The notes below the pieces were generated by a model. That model was given only the letters and a program-made list of their open reading frames with translations. It was not told where the DNA came from and ran no database searches. DNA of 64,000 nucleotides, taken from NCBI RefSeq assembly GCF_000227295.1, contig NZ_JH165054.1, forward strand, positions 197,404 to 261,403. Direction: 5' to 3'. Shown here one piece after another: positions 19,522-28,941 of the stretch (position 1 is its first letter; each line of letters begins with the position of its first letter). Made by a program: the position numbers and the translations under genes. Source of the DNA: Cutibacterium avidum ATCC 25577. Lineage in GTDB: Bacteria > Actinomycetota > Actinomycetes > Propionibacteriales > Propionibacteriaceae.

Positions 19522-19582
19522 GAAGTTTCTCCTGTGGTTCCGATTCTGTCGTCCCCGTTTCAGGGAACACACATTCCATCCG

Positions 19583-19612
19583 ATTCTAGCGATGTGGTGG
19601 CATGCGAGCCAA
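19583..19612 (-). promoter_or_regulatory. Candidate promoter of tig
   Basis: On the minus strand TTGGCT (19607-19612) and TAGAAT (19583-19588) are separated by 18 nt, close to sigma-70-type consensus. The predicted leader is about 55 nt and contains the AGGAGA used by tig. Confidence 0.55.
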
Positions 19613-19764
19613 TGAGACGCCTTCGAGTTGATCTGATGGTCCGCTACCCGCGTTTTTCCAGTGTCACCACGCCCATGCCGACTATTCCCCTCGGCCGCAC
19701 GCAGATTCTGGAATGATCCCGATGATGATTCGTCCGTGCATTCGTCCATGAGAGGAAGCCCGCC

Positions 19765-21012
19765 GTGACCACTGCATCCATCGAACTCCAGGACGCTCTC
19801 GCCACTCGTTTCCTGCGCTACAGCGCAATATCCAGTCAGAGTGACGCCTCCGCCACCGTCGTTCCCTCCTCGCAGGGGCAGTGGGAGTTTGCGCGGTTGC
19901 TGGCCGTGGAACTCGAGGATGCCGGGGTCGAGAACATTCATCTCAGCGACACCTGCGTGCTGACGGCACGGATCCCATCAACCCTGCCTGATGGCACGAA
20001 GGCGCCGACAATCGGCTTTTGCACCCACCTCGACACCGCCGACTCCGGCCTCAGCCCAGACGTCCACGCCCGGATCATCGAACACACCGGTGGGGACATC
20101 CACCTGGGTGGTGACCAGTGGATCCGCCGTGAGGAACACCCAGAGATCGACGCCTACGTGGGCCAACGCATCCTGGTGACCGACGGAACCAGCGTGCTGG
20201 GGGCCGACGACAAGGCTGGTGTGGCGTCGGTGATGGAGGCTGTCGTCACATTGATGGCCGATCCGCGGCCCCATCCGGAGGTGTACCTCTCCTTCGTACC
20301 CGATGAGGAGATCGGACTGCGCGGAATACGGACGATGGACCTCGAGCGATTCCCGGTCGACTGGGCGTACACCCTGGACTGCTGCGAGCTCGGTGAGGTG
20401 GTCGAGGCCACCTTCAACGCCGCCTACGCGACGGTGGTGATCGAGGGAGTTGCAGCCCATCCGATGAGCGCATTTGGCGTTCTGGTCAATCCCATCCTCG
20501 TTGCCCACGACCTCATCGGGAGGTTCGACCCGGCCCAGACTCCGGAGTGCACCAAGGAACGCGAGGGCTACATCTGGGTCGACGCCATCCACGGCGACCA
20601 GTCGGCGACGACAGTTGATCTGAACATCCGTGACCACGACCGCGCCCGTTTCGAGGAGCGCAAGGACGAGATTCGACATGTCGTCGAGCAGGTGCGCGCA
20701 GCTCATCCTCGGGCGCGGATCGACGTCACCTTCGAGGACGTCTATGCCAATCTCGAGGACTCCAAGACCCCCGACAACGCGATCGCTGCCCAACGATTGC
20801 TCGAAGCCATGTCGACCGTGGGAGTCGAGCCCATCCACCGGTCAATGCGTGGTGGGACCGACGGCTCCTGGCTGTCCACCCAAGGCATCTTCACCCCGAA
20901 TTTCTTCACCGGCGCCCACAATTTCCATTCCCGATGCGAATTCCTGCCGCTGCCGAGTCTGGAACGCAGCCATCAGGTCGTCATGGAGCTGATGCGGGGA
21001 GCCTCGTGCTGA
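19765..21012 (+). CDS. pepT: Peptidase T (tripeptide aminopeptidase)
   Basis: Cytosolic M20B zinc aminopeptidase that removes N-terminal residues from tripeptides. 415 residues with the metal-site motifs FCTHLDTAD (His/Asp ligands), the bridging Asp in SVLGADDKAGVA, and SFVPDEEIGLRG with the catalytic Glu, followed by TLDCCELG and the dimerisation domain. The GTG start at 19765 has AGAGGAA about 8 nt upstream. It is divergent from tig. It would complete degradation of peptides produced by Clp and tricorn. Length matches typical PepT (about 410). Confidence 0.94.
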   Translation: MTTASIELQDALATRFLRYSAISSQSDASATVVPSSQGQWEFARLLAVELEDAGVENIHLSDTCVLTARIPSTLPDGTKAPTIGFCTHLDTADSGLSPDVHARIIEHTGGDIHLGGDQWIRREEHPEIDAYVGQRILVTDGTSVLGADDKAGVASVMEAVVTLMADPRPHPEVYLSFVPDEEIGLRGIRTMDLERFPVDWAYTLDCCELGEVVEATFNAAYATVVIEGVAAHPMSAFGVLVNPILVAHDLIGRFDPAQTPECTKEREGYIWVDAIHGDQSATTVDLNIRDHDRARFEERKDEIRHVVEQVRAAHPRARIDVTFEDVYANLEDSKTPDNAIAAQRLLEAMSTVGVEPIHRSMRGGTDGSWLSTQGIFTPNFFTGAHNFHSRCEFLPLPSLERSHQVVMELMRGASC

Positions 21013-21014
21013 CA

Positions 21015-21049
21015 AAAGAAATTCGCCCCGAGCCAGACAGCTCGGGGCG
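21015..21049 (-). terminator. Rho-independent terminator of tRNA-Gly (possibly bidirectional)
   Basis: CGCCCCGAGC (21024-21033) pairs perfectly with GCTCGGGGCG (21040-21049). On the minus strand the stem is followed by AATTTCTTTTG, a T-rich tail, 8 nt after the tRNA end. On the plus strand the same hairpin directly follows the pepT stop. Confidence 0.82.
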
Positions 21050-21056
21050 ATCAGCG

Positions 21057-21127
21057 AGCGGATGACGGGAATCGAACCCGCGTAGCCAGTTTGGAAGACT
21101 GGGGCTCTACCATTGAGCTACATCCGC
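21057..21127 (-). tRNA. tRNA-Gly(TCC)
   Basis: 71-nt cloverleaf: acceptor stem starting GCGGATG, D-arm AGCTCAATGGTAGAGC, anticodon loop CTTCCAA with anticodon TCC, and T-arm CGGGTTCGATTCCCG. No CCA is encoded. A rho-independent terminator follows. Confidence 0.95.
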
Positions 21128-21286
21128 ATGTCCCCAACGGGACCCCGACAGCATACATGGATTGACCGTTGACGTCACATCCGTCGTGGCACGGTAGGTC
21201 GGAACGTCCTGAACTCGTCCGCTCGTCACCCAGATATCAACCTTTCGGACCATGTCCACAGCTGATTCCCATGATGTGATGGCCTC

Positions 21287-21730
21287 ATGACACCGTTGAA
21301 GAAGCTTGCAACCTGCGCGGCGACCTGGTTGGTCATTGGCCTGGTCGGCGGAGTGTTCTACCGCGAGTTCACCAAGGCCCACGATTTCACCGGCTGGACC
21401 CAGCTCAAGGTGGTGCACACCCACAGCCTGGCGCTGGGCTTCATACTGACCCTCATCGTGCTGCTCCTGGAGCGAGCTTTCACCCTGTCGGCACACCGGG
21501 GCGCCTTCGCCACCTATTTCTGGGGATTCAACCTCGGTCTCCTGCTGACCATCGCGATGCTCGTGGTGCACGGCATCATGCAGGTCAATGGCAGCACTGA
21601 CGTCTCCCCTGCCATCTCCGGCATGGCCGGCCTCGGGCACATTGGCCTTTCTGTCGGCCTCGTCGGGCTCATGGTGGCCCTGTTCAAATCGATTTCAGCT
21701 ACCAACCGTCAGGTTGATCAGCAGGCCTGA
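21287..21730 (+). CDS. DUF2871 family membrane protein
   Basis: 147-residue integral membrane protein with four predicted helices: TCAATWLVIGLVGGVFYREF, a second near SLALGFILTLIVLLLE, a third near FNLGLLLTIAMLVVHGIM, and a fourth near HIGLSVGLVGLMVALF. The order and the conserved FYREFTK and VVHTHSLALGF segments with two His residues match the DUF2871 family, whose function is unknown; the His pairs could bind metal or heme (speculative). No SD is apparent before the ATG. A terminator hairpin follows. Confidence 0.8.
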   Translation: MTPLKKLATCAATWLVIGLVGGVFYREFTKAHDFTGWTQLKVVHTHSLALGFILTLIVLLLERAFTLSAHRGAFATYFWGFNLGLLLTIAMLVVHGIMQVNGSTDVSPAISGMAGLGHIGLSVGLVGLMVALFKSISATNRQVDQQA

Positions 21731-21741
21731 TCTCTCCACGT

Positions 21742-21788
21742 CTCCACGGCGACGGCGCATTCCTCGGGGTGCGCCGTTTGTCGTGGAG
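21742..21788 (+). terminator. Terminator hairpin after the DUF2871 gene
   Basis: Outer arms CTCCACG/CGTGGAG and inner arms CGGCGCA/TGCGCCG form a two-part stem with an internal TTTGT bulge, about 11 nt after the stop. Confidence 0.55.
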
Positions 21789-21999
21789 CCGGTCGTGAAC
21801 CGTTCTGTCGGGTCTTCCACGCGCCAGCCTCTCGTAGCAGCCCGTCAACGTGGGTCCGCCAACAGCACATGGACCATTCACTCAGTCGAACAGATCTCCC
21901 CTTGTCACAGCGGCCGTGGAGAAATCACCAGAGCCGTTCATCGTGCTCTGGATAGGGCCATACCCGCTGCACAAAACGTTGTGACAAGGGTGAACAGGG

Positions 22000-22072
22000 T
22001 CGGGGCGACAGGACTCGAACCTGCGGTCTCCTGCTCCCAAAGCAGGCGCGCTAGCCACTACGCTACGCCCCG
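22000..22072 (-). tRNA. tRNA-Pro(TGG)
   Basis: 73-nt cloverleaf: acceptor stem CGGGGCG/CGCCCCG, anticodon stem CCTGC/GCAGG enclosing TTTGGGA (anticodon TGG), T-arm with GGTTCGAGTCC. The 3' CCA is not encoded. Confidence 0.94.
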
Positions 22073-22163
22073 TCTCATCACGTCCATCGCAACGAGAACG
22101 TCGACAGCTTAGTGGAACACCCCGTCGCTCGGCCAATGAGACACCTCTCCAACGCCAATTCCG

Positions 22164-23105
22164 TTACTTCGACACCGATCGGATGGCGTCGGCGATGACT
22201 TCAGGGCGATCCAACATCATGAGGTGATGGGAGTTCTCAACGACGACCAACTTCGCGCCGAGCATCGGGGCCAGACGTTCGTGAAGCTCCAGCTCCTGTT
22301 CCTGACCCGAATACACCGCTGACAGCAGCACCGTGGGCAGCCCCGGCCATGGATGGTCTGAACGAACGGCCATGAGGTCCCACGCCTGCCGGTCGTAGCC
22401 AATCCACTCAGCTACCGCCATCGCCATGGCGTCAGGACTTCCGTAAACCCGGTACAGCCGATGCTCGTGGAATTGGTGCCACACCAACTTCCCGGACCTC
22501 ATCGTCTGTGCCACCACGCCAACGGCAAAAGCGGCGCGGCCCAACGAACCCACTACCGAATCCATCACTTTGTGGACGGCCTTGGGTAGCGCAATGCTGT
22601 GTTCGCGCGGAGGATGAGTCGGCCATTCCACCGACGGGTCCACGAGTATGATTCCGGCGACGACGTCAGGATGGATACGGGTGAAGGCCTCGGCATGGAA
22701 AGCCGCCATGGAGTGGGCGACGAGAATGACCTTCCGTGGTTCCTTGGTGTCCCAATGCCCTTGAATGACCCCGACCAAGTCCCTCAGGCTGGCGACCTCT
22801 TCGTCGAGGTCCGGATAGCGTCCGGGCCATAGCGTTCCACCGAGCCCTGGTCTGTCATAGGTGATGACGTCGAGGTCCTGCAAACGATCTACCACCGGTT
22901 TCCAGAAGTCGCTCGACGCCGCGGCGCCAGCCATGAGGAGGATGACCGGGTCGTCGACATTGTGATCGGGCCCTTCACCATCGTCGTAGACAACTCGAAT
23001 TGGCCGTCCGCCCAGCTCCCGAACCGATGTCAAGGCGTCGTGGGCAGAGTCAAGAACCTTGTGACCGCACCCGTTGGAACAGCTGGCCTCAGCATTCTCA
23101 CTCAT
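22164..23105 (-). CDS. Alpha/beta hydrolase
   Basis: 313-residue alpha/beta-hydrolase fold protein. The oxyanion-region strand is VILLMAGAAASSDFW, followed by ITYDRPGLGGT. The nucleophile elbow is VAHSMAAFHA with Ser132; the usual final Gly of GxSxG is Ala. The acid is probably in GIILVDPSVEW and the general base is His293 or His294 in NSHHLMMLDRPE. The substrate is unknown. The short N-terminus contains a CSNGCGH Cys/His cluster not expected in the fold. ATG 23105 follows AGGGGGTT; it lies 37 nt after the lysX stop on the same strand, so the two are probably co-transcribed. Confidence 0.85.
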   Translation of the reverse strand: MSENAEASCSNGCGHKVLDSAHDALTSVRELGGRPIRVVYDDGEGPDHNVDDPVILLMAGAAASSDFWKPVVDRLQDLDVITYDRPGLGGTLWPGRYPDLDEEVASLRDLVGVIQGHWDTKEPRKVILVAHSMAAFHAEAFTRIHPDVVAGIILVDPSVEWPTHPPREHSIALPKAVHKVMDSVVGSLGRAAFAVGVVAQTMRSGKLVWHQFHEHRLYRVYGSPDAMAMAVAEWIGYDRQAWDLMAVRSDHPWPGLPTVLLSAVYSGQEQELELHERLAPMLGAKLVVVENSHHLMMLDRPEVIADAIRSVSK

Positions 23106-23142
23106 GACAACCCCCTGTCTCACACCACACTTGTCTGGACCC

Positions 23143-26100
23143 TCACGAGATGCGCGGACGCACCAGTGGAAAGGCAATCGTCTCGCGAATTGATGCATTC
23201 GTCAGCATCATCACCAAACGGTCCAGGCCCATGCCCATCCCGCCCGATGGCGGCATGGCGTATTCGAGAGCCTCCAGGAAGTCCTCGTCGAGTTCCATGG
23301 CCTCCGGATCACCACCGGCTGCCAGCAATGACTGGGCGGTGAACCGCTCGCGCTGGATCACGGGATCGACGAGCTCGGTGTAGGCGGTACCCACCTCAGA
23401 CCCGAAGATGATGAGGTCCCACTTCTCGGCCAGGCGCGGATCGTCACGATGCTGACGGGTCAGCGGGGAGACATCGGTCGGGAAGTCACAGAAGAAGGTC
23501 GGCTCGACGGTGACGTGCTCGCTCAGGTGTTCGTGCAGCTCGAGGACGACGTCACCGCGGCTCCACTTCGGCATCGTCGCAATACCAAGCTTGTTGGCGT
23601 ATTCGAGGAGTTTCTCCTTGGGGGTGTCGGCGGTGACCTCCTCCCCCAGTCCTCGCGAGATTCCCTCGTTGACGGTGATGACGTGCCAGTCGTCTGCCAG
23701 GTCGATTTCGTGCTCAACGCCTTTGCGGTCGCACCCCCGAATCACGGTGCCACCGATGGCGTTGCGCGCCGCTGCCAGGATCATCGCGCGCGTGAGATGA
23801 CGCATTTGCACGTAGTCGCCATATGCCTGATAGGCCTCCAACATCGTGAACTCGGGGTTGTGCGTGGCGTCAGCTCCCTCGTTACGGAAGTTCCGGCCGA
23901 TCTCAAAGACTCGTCCAGCTCCGCCAACCATGAGCCTCTTGAGGTACAGCTCCGGGGCAATGCGCAGGTAAAGGTCCAGATCGTAAGCGTTGATGTGGGT
24001 GCGGAACGGCCGGGCATTCGCGCCACCATGGATCGTCTGCAGAATCGGGGTTTCGACCTCGATGTAATCGTGACTCAGCAGGGTTTCTCGCACCGCACGA
24101 ATGGCGTTCGAGCGAGCTCTCAACTGATCACGAGCGCCCGGGTTGACGATGAGATCGAGGTAACGCTGTCGAACCTTCGCCTCAGGGTCGTTGAATCCTG
24201 ACCGCCGCGACGGCAATGGTCGCAGGGACTTCGCCGCCAACTGCCACGACGCCGTCTCCAAACTCAGCGTTCCATTGTGGGAAGCCCCCACGGTCCCGGA
24301 TGCCACGAGGTGGTCTCCCAGAGACACCGCATGCCGGAATTCCCGAAGCCTGTCGGCTCCCAGCGAGTCACGCTCCATCACCAACTGGCAGGACCCGGTC
24401 CAGTCGAACAGATCGACGAAGATGACACCGCCGTGATCGCGGCAGGCATCGATCCGCCCGGAGACCGTCATCTCCTGACCGGTCAGCTCGACGATGACGT
24501 CGCCAGGACGGTGATCGGGCTTGCAGTCGGGAGGGTATGCCTCCACCCCGGACTCGAGGAGCCGCTCACGCGTGGCCATTCGGACACGAACCTGCTCCGG
24601 GAGCCGCCGCTGAAGAAGGGCAGGAGTGCGTTCCTCAGCCAGAAATTCCGCGATCTCGGGGTGACCACTAATCGAGTAAATTGGCTGCGGCGGCGGCTCC
24701 ACCGGGTAGATCCAACTCGGAATGTCGAGCTGGCCCTCGGCAATACCCATCGCCAGACCGACCTGCGCCAGGTCAGAGGTATCGGTGAAGTTGAGGTAGC
24801 GGGTCTGCCAGCTCGGCTTGTACTTGACGTTGGAGCGGTAGAGCTGCTCGATCTGGAACCACTTCGACGCAACGAGCACGAGCCAGCGGTTGAGACGACG
24901 CACCGGGGAGGCACCGACGCGGGCCCCCTCCTCGATCGCCTCGCGAAAGACCGCGAAGTTCATCGACACACGCCTGATACCAATCTCCGGCCCGGCAGCC
25001 ATGAGACCGGCGACCATGAGCTCGGTGACTCCGTTGTCGGCTCCGTCCAGGTCACGACGCATGACGTCCAGGGACAATCCGTCATTGCCCCAAGGAGTGA
25101 AGGAGAGAATTCCTGCCGTCTGGCCAGCACGCGGACCACCGTCGGGGTACAGCGCCTCCACCATGACGCATCGCCCGTCGAGCGGATCTCCCAGACGGGA
25201 AAGAGCCATTGAAAACCCTCGCTCGTCACCATTCTGACGCCATTTGTCAGTGAGGTCGATGAGCCCCTGAAGCTCCTGCGGGTCGATGTCCTCATGACGA
25301 CGCACTCGGGTGGTGTACCCCATTGCGCGCAACTTGGTGACGGTATGGCGGACCGGCTTGAGGTCGGGATCATCGAGGCTGAACGCGGCGGGAGAGATAA
25401 TGGCCTCGTCGCCGATGCGCATGGCCTTGAGTCCGGCCTGAGTCCATGCCGTCGCACCTTCCTCAGAAGTGCCGATGACGGCCGGAACCCAACCATAGGT
25501 GTGAGCGACGTCAAGGAATGCCTCAATGGCACCGGGCCACTGATCCACTGGGCCGACGGGATCTCCCGAGGCCAGTGCGACCCCTGCTTCGGTTCGATAG
25601 CACACTGCCGCATGGCTGTTTCGCGAGAACACGACGGCCTTGTCACGGCGCAGTGCGAAATAGCCGAGGGAGTCGGCCGGATTTTCCTCGAGGAGCCGAC
25701 GCAGGCGCAGCTCATCGGACAGGCTCATCATGGCGATATTGCGCTGAGATCGCAGCATGACGACAAGGGCGGCCACCAGCACGAGGGCGAGAAGGAAGGA
25801 GATCACTTCCTGCACCCAGTGCGGGGACGTGGGAGCAGGTGCAACTTCGACACCATTTCCGCGAATGATCCGACCGACGATGCGCACCAACCGGTTACGA
25901 GGCCCTCCGACACCGCCGGTCAGGGAGACCAGCAACCAGCCAATGAAGCCGGTCGCCAACAGCCCGCCAATGAGGACGGCGATGGCCTTGCCGAGATTGG
26001 TCCGAACTGTGTGTGCCGCAAAGTCCTTTCGATGAGTCAGCAGGGCGACGAGGATCCAGCCGACTGAGAAGACGTTGAACAGATACCCCGCGAGATCGAG

Positions 26101-26505
26101 GTCATTGAAGGTGTCCGTCGGGCCACCCATGATGACCTCGGCAACAACAACGACGAAAAACGTAACCGCCACAAGCCACATCAGCCCGAAGAGAATGATG
26201 CTCACCCACCAGGCGAATCTCTTGCGCCTCGACAGCGCATCCGCCAGCACCACCAGGACGACGGCCCCCGCCCAACCGAAGCCGTCGATCGGGAAGATGA
26301 ACACCGAGAACAGGTTGTTCGCGACTCCAACCCACGTCGTGCGGCTGAATACCAGGCGCAGCACGATGAGGAGGACGGCAACATTCATCAATCGCGGTAT
26401 GACGACAACCGGCATCGACCTCGGATTCGGGGTCGACTGCGAACCGGATCGCGTCCGGGCTGTCGTTGCTGCTCGCGTCTCAGGTACGAAATGGGACGAA
26501 GTCAC
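23143..26505 (-). CDS. lysX: Bifunctional lysylphosphatidylglycerol synthase / lysyl-tRNA synthetase LysX
   Basis: 1120-residue fusion. An N-terminal membrane region with about six helices (residues 40-230) is followed by an MprF-type DUF2156 lysyltransferase domain (about 260-600), an OB-fold anticodon-binding domain (TVSGRIDACRDHGGVIFVD, about 690), and a class II LysRS core with motif 2 (EIGRNFRNEGADATHNPEFT) and motif 3 (SGGMGMGLDRLVMML). Known for mycobacterial LysX: lysinylation of phosphatidylglycerol, which lowers negative surface charge and protects against cationic peptides; the same is inferred here. The GTG start at 26505 is uncertain; downstream Met codons near residues 31 and 40 are alternatives. 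Confidence 0.94.
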   Translation of the reverse strand: MTSSHFVPETRAATTARTRSGSQSTPNPRSMPVVVIPRLMNVAVLLIVLRLVFSRTTWVGVANNLFSVFIFPIDGFGWAGAVVLVVLADALSRRKRFAWWVSIILFGLMWLVAVTFFVVVVAEVIMGGPTDTFNDLDLAGYLFNVFSVGWILVALLTHRKDFAAHTVRTNLGKAIAVLIGGLLATGFIGWLLVSLTGGVGGPRNRLVRIVGRIIRGNGVEVAPAPTSPHWVQEVISFLLALVLVAALVVMLRSQRNIAMMSLSDELRLRRLLEENPADSLGYFALRRDKAVVFSRNSHAAVCYRTEAGVALASGDPVGPVDQWPGAIEAFLDVAHTYGWVPAVIGTSEEGATAWTQAGLKAMRIGDEAIISPAAFSLDDPDLKPVRHTVTKLRAMGYTTRVRRHEDIDPQELQGLIDLTDKWRQNGDERGFSMALSRLGDPLDGRCVMVEALYPDGGPRAGQTAGILSFTPWGNDGLSLDVMRRDLDGADNGVTELMVAGLMAAGPEIGIRRVSMNFAVFREAIEEGARVGASPVRRLNRWLVLVASKWFQIEQLYRSNVKYKPSWQTRYLNFTDTSDLAQVGLAMGIAEGQLDIPSWIYPVEPPPQPIYSISGHPEIAEFLAEERTPALLQRRLPEQVRVRMATRERLLESGVEAYPPDCKPDHRPGDVIVELTGQEMTVSGRIDACRDHGGVIFVDLFDWTGSCQLVMERDSLGADRLREFRHAVSLGDHLVASGTVGASHNGTLSLETASWQLAAKSLRPLPSRRSGFNDPEAKVRQRYLDLIVNPGARDQLRARSNAIRAVRETLLSHDYIEVETPILQTIHGGANARPFRTHINAYDLDLYLRIAPELYLKRLMVGGAGRVFEIGRNFRNEGADATHNPEFTMLEAYQAYGDYVQMRHLTRAMILAAARNAIGGTVIRGCDRKGVEHEIDLADDWHVITVNEGISRGLGEEVTADTPKEKLLEYANKLGIATMPKWSRGDVVLELHEHLSEHVTVEPTFFCDFPTDVSPLTRQHRDDPRLAEKWDLIIFGSEVGTAYTELVDPVIQRERFTAQSLLAAGGDPEAMELDEDFLEALEYAMPPSGGMGMGLDRLVMMLTNASIRETIAFPLVRPRIS

Positions 26506-26649
26506 GTCCCAACTGTGCCACGTGCCGCGGACACAACCAGAACCTCACTCGCTGCACAGCCGTTCTTGCCTACTGAAAATGGCACAACCGAGGCAAAATG
26601 AGACTTTTCCAACGGATTCATGATCCTGACAAATCTCGTTTCGGCGACA

Positions 26650-27999
26650 TCACCATGTCAGGAGAGCCAGATCCTCGTCGTCCAGATGCTCGCTGACGAG
26701 GAGGCGTCGCAACGTCCGCTGGCGCAATTCCCCCACCCGGGGCGAGCCGAACGAACTCGTCAGCTCCTCTGGCCACACCGTCGTCATGGCATGGGCGAGC
26801 GCGGCCCGGCGTCTGGAGACGCGGTGGCCCTGCGCGTAAAGAGGCCCGCCAGGAACGGTCGGGAGGAAAGCTCCCAGCTCCCACACGGCCTCGTCGGCAT
26901 CCCGGCTCGCGCACCTGCCGGTCCAAATGGCCCTCTCGGCACGTACCAGCGGGTCTTCTCCCTCGCCAGAGACGACATTGACCCACACGTGTTCGGGCAC
27001 CAACGTCGCCAGCTCGGCCGAGGCGATACAGCGGGACATGAACGTTCCCGGTTCGTCCAATGACAATTCCCACAACCGGCGCAATCCCTCGTCGCGCAGT
27101 TCGGGATCACTCATGCGATGTCCCAGCCTGAATGCTGCACAGCAGGTGAGAAGCCGAGCAACGTGGTCATCGGCAGAACCGAACGGCCGTGACAAGACAT
27201 TCTCGAGGCCCTCGGCAGCCATCTCCAGAGCGGAAAATGGCGCGACCCTCATACCAACTGCGCTCATGAGGAGCCACATCTGTGGTCCAGTGACGGTACG
27301 TGGGTCAAAACCGGAAAGAATCTCGTCGACCCGTGCGCCCACAGCCGTAGCCAGATCGGGTGACCAACCGATCAACACTCGGGTGGCTCCCCTGGACTCA
27401 TGAATTGCCAGGTCGTGCGCCCCCACCGGCAGCGGGCCAATCGTCTCGCTGGTGTGTTCGGCACCATCGACGAGAATGCCCGCATCGGGGGTGTGACACT
27501 CCATCTCTTCGGGCTGATCGACAATGGTCTCGGCTGGCAACCACGCAGGAAGGGAGCTCAGCGCCTCCCCGATGTCGTCCGTGAGCCGACCACGCCACAA
27601 CGCCATCCGGGAATTGCCCGGAGCCAGGGCAATCTCGCTGCCAAGCAGGCTGACACCCTCGTCCACCGCGCATGAATCACCCATGTCTTGCCGCCAAACC
27701 ATGAGTGCCGGATGCTCGTCGCGGCATGTTCTGGTGACGACGAGGCCGTGAGCCCCAGCCGCCCACACAGCAGCAGGGAGCGGATCGTCAGGGATCCAGA
27801 TCGGACCGGGAACCGTCATTTCCGCAGTGTCGACGCCAGGAGGCATGGTGATTCCGGCAACGAGCTCGACCTCGTCGGATTGGCGTAGCCGGGCGGACAG
27901 CACCGCCCCGCACGGGTGGGTCCACATCCACGAAGAATCGTCGGCGGACTCCTGGCATGACACCAGGGTCCACGGCTGACCGACGCTGATGTGGCTCAT
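26650..27999 (-). CDS. Unrecognised soluble 449-residue protein
   Basis: No family is recognised. The N-terminus (MSHISVGQPWTLVSCQESAD) is hydrophilic; no signal peptide, transmembrane helix or catalytic motif is evident. The first half is beta-like with many Pro and Trp residues (VPGPIWIPDDPLPAAVW). The second half appears alpha-helical (for example LENVLSRPFGSADDHVARLL and RCIASAELATLVPEHVW). ATG 27999 is strongly supported by GGAGG 6-7 nt upstream. It begins 26 nt after the stop of an Fpg/Nei glycosylase gene on the same strand, so the two are probably one operon; whether it works in DNA repair is not known. Confidence 0.8.
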   Translation of the reverse strand: MSHISVGQPWTLVSCQESADDSSWMWTHPCGAVLSARLRQSDEVELVAGITMPPGVDTAEMTVPGPIWIPDDPLPAAVWAAGAHGLVVTRTCRDEHPALMVWRQDMGDSCAVDEGVSLLGSEIALAPGNSRMALWRGRLTDDIGEALSSLPAWLPAETIVDQPEEMECHTPDAGILVDGAEHTSETIGPLPVGAHDLAIHESRGATRVLIGWSPDLATAVGARVDEILSGFDPRTVTGPQMWLLMSAVGMRVAPFSALEMAAEGLENVLSRPFGSADDHVARLLTCCAAFRLGHRMSDPELRDEGLRRLWELSLDEPGTFMSRCIASAELATLVPEHVWVNVVSGEGEDPLVRAERAIWTGRCASRDADEAVWELGAFLPTVPGGPLYAQGHRVSRRRAALAHAMTTVWPEELTSSFGSPRVGELRQRTLRRLLVSEHLDDEDLALLTW

Positions 28000-28025
28000 A
28001 CTGACCTCCAGACCTGACTCAACCG

Positions 28026-28844
28026 TCAGTGATGCCGACGTTGGCACCGTGGGCACCAGAACAGGTGACGCCCTCCCTGTGCGACCATCTTCACCGGCGT
28101 GTTGCACACCAGACATGGCTGGTTCTCTCGTCGGTAGACGTAGACCTCGCCACCGTGGCGATCAACACGGGGCGGTCGCCCCATCGCCTCCGGGGTGTGC
28201 TCTGGCTGGACGGTATCAATGCGTCCTGCCTCGACCCCGGCGCGCATGAGCATGACCAGATCATCCCACATTGCCCGCCATGTCGAGTGGGAAATCTGCT
28301 TGCCAGGGGTCGCCGGATCGATCCGATGCCGGAAGAGGACCTCGGCTCGGTAGATGTTGCCAACCCCCGCTGCAATCTTCTGGTCCAACAACAGGTCGCT
28401 GATCCGGCGGGAGGACCGTCGCACCTTGTGCCAGGCAATCTCGGGGTCTGCGTCGTCACGAATGGGGTCTGGGCCGATCGTGGCCGCGACCGCCGCCCAG
28501 TCATCGTCATTGATGAGTTCGCAGGTCTGGGGCCCGCGCAGGTTCGCAGCCGTGACGCCGTCGGTAATGCGCAATCTGACTTGTCCGACCACCGGAACTG
28601 ATGGTCCCACCGCAAGCTTCCCGATGAGCCCCAGGTGGATGTGGAGCAGGTGGTCGTCACGATGATTGTCGAAATCGATGACGAGATGCTTGCCCCATGC
28701 CTGGGCCGACGCCAGTACCGTTCCGTCGAGCATGGCTGCGGACTCGGCAAAACGGCCTTGTGGCGAGGTGACCTCGACCGGTTCTCCGGCGAAGGCGGTA
28801 CCGATGGCGTTGGCAAGACGATGGATGACGTGGCCTTCGGGCAC
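28026..28844 (-). CDS. Fpg/Nei family DNA glycosylase
   Basis: Bifunctional base-excision repair glycosylase/AP lyase. The 272-residue protein starts Met-Pro-Glu-Gly, giving the catalytic Pro2/Glu3 after Met removal; it has the H2TH domain (LLDQKIAAGVGNIYRAEVLF) and a complete C-terminal zinc finger with Cys pairs CLVC and CPRC. The MPEGH start and short sandwich domain resemble the actinobacterial Nei-like subgroup more than MutM/Fpg; the lesion preference cannot be read from the sequence. A GTG start is used, with GAGAGGA about 10 nt upstream. Probably co-transcribed with the unknown gene downstream. Confidence 0.9.
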   Translation of the reverse strand: MPEGHVIHRLANAIGTAFAGEPVEVTSPQGRFAESAAMLDGTVLASAQAWGKHLVIDFDNHRDDHLLHIHLGLIGKLAVGPSVPVVGQVRLRITDGVTAANLRGPQTCELINDDDWAAVAATIGPDPIRDDADPEIAWHKVRRSSRRISDLLLDQKIAAGVGNIYRAEVLFRHRIDPATPGKQISHSTWRAMWDDLVMLMRAGVEAGRIDTVQPEHTPEAMGRPPRVDRHGGEVYVYRRENQPCLVCNTPVKMVAQGGRHLFWCPRCQRRHH

Positions 28845-28941
28845 AGACGGTTGTCCTCTCGAGGTCGATGAGATGACGCGGTAATCGCGGAAGTCGTGGA
28901 TTGATGAGTACGGCGACGAGTATTTGAGGCAGGATGGTTAC

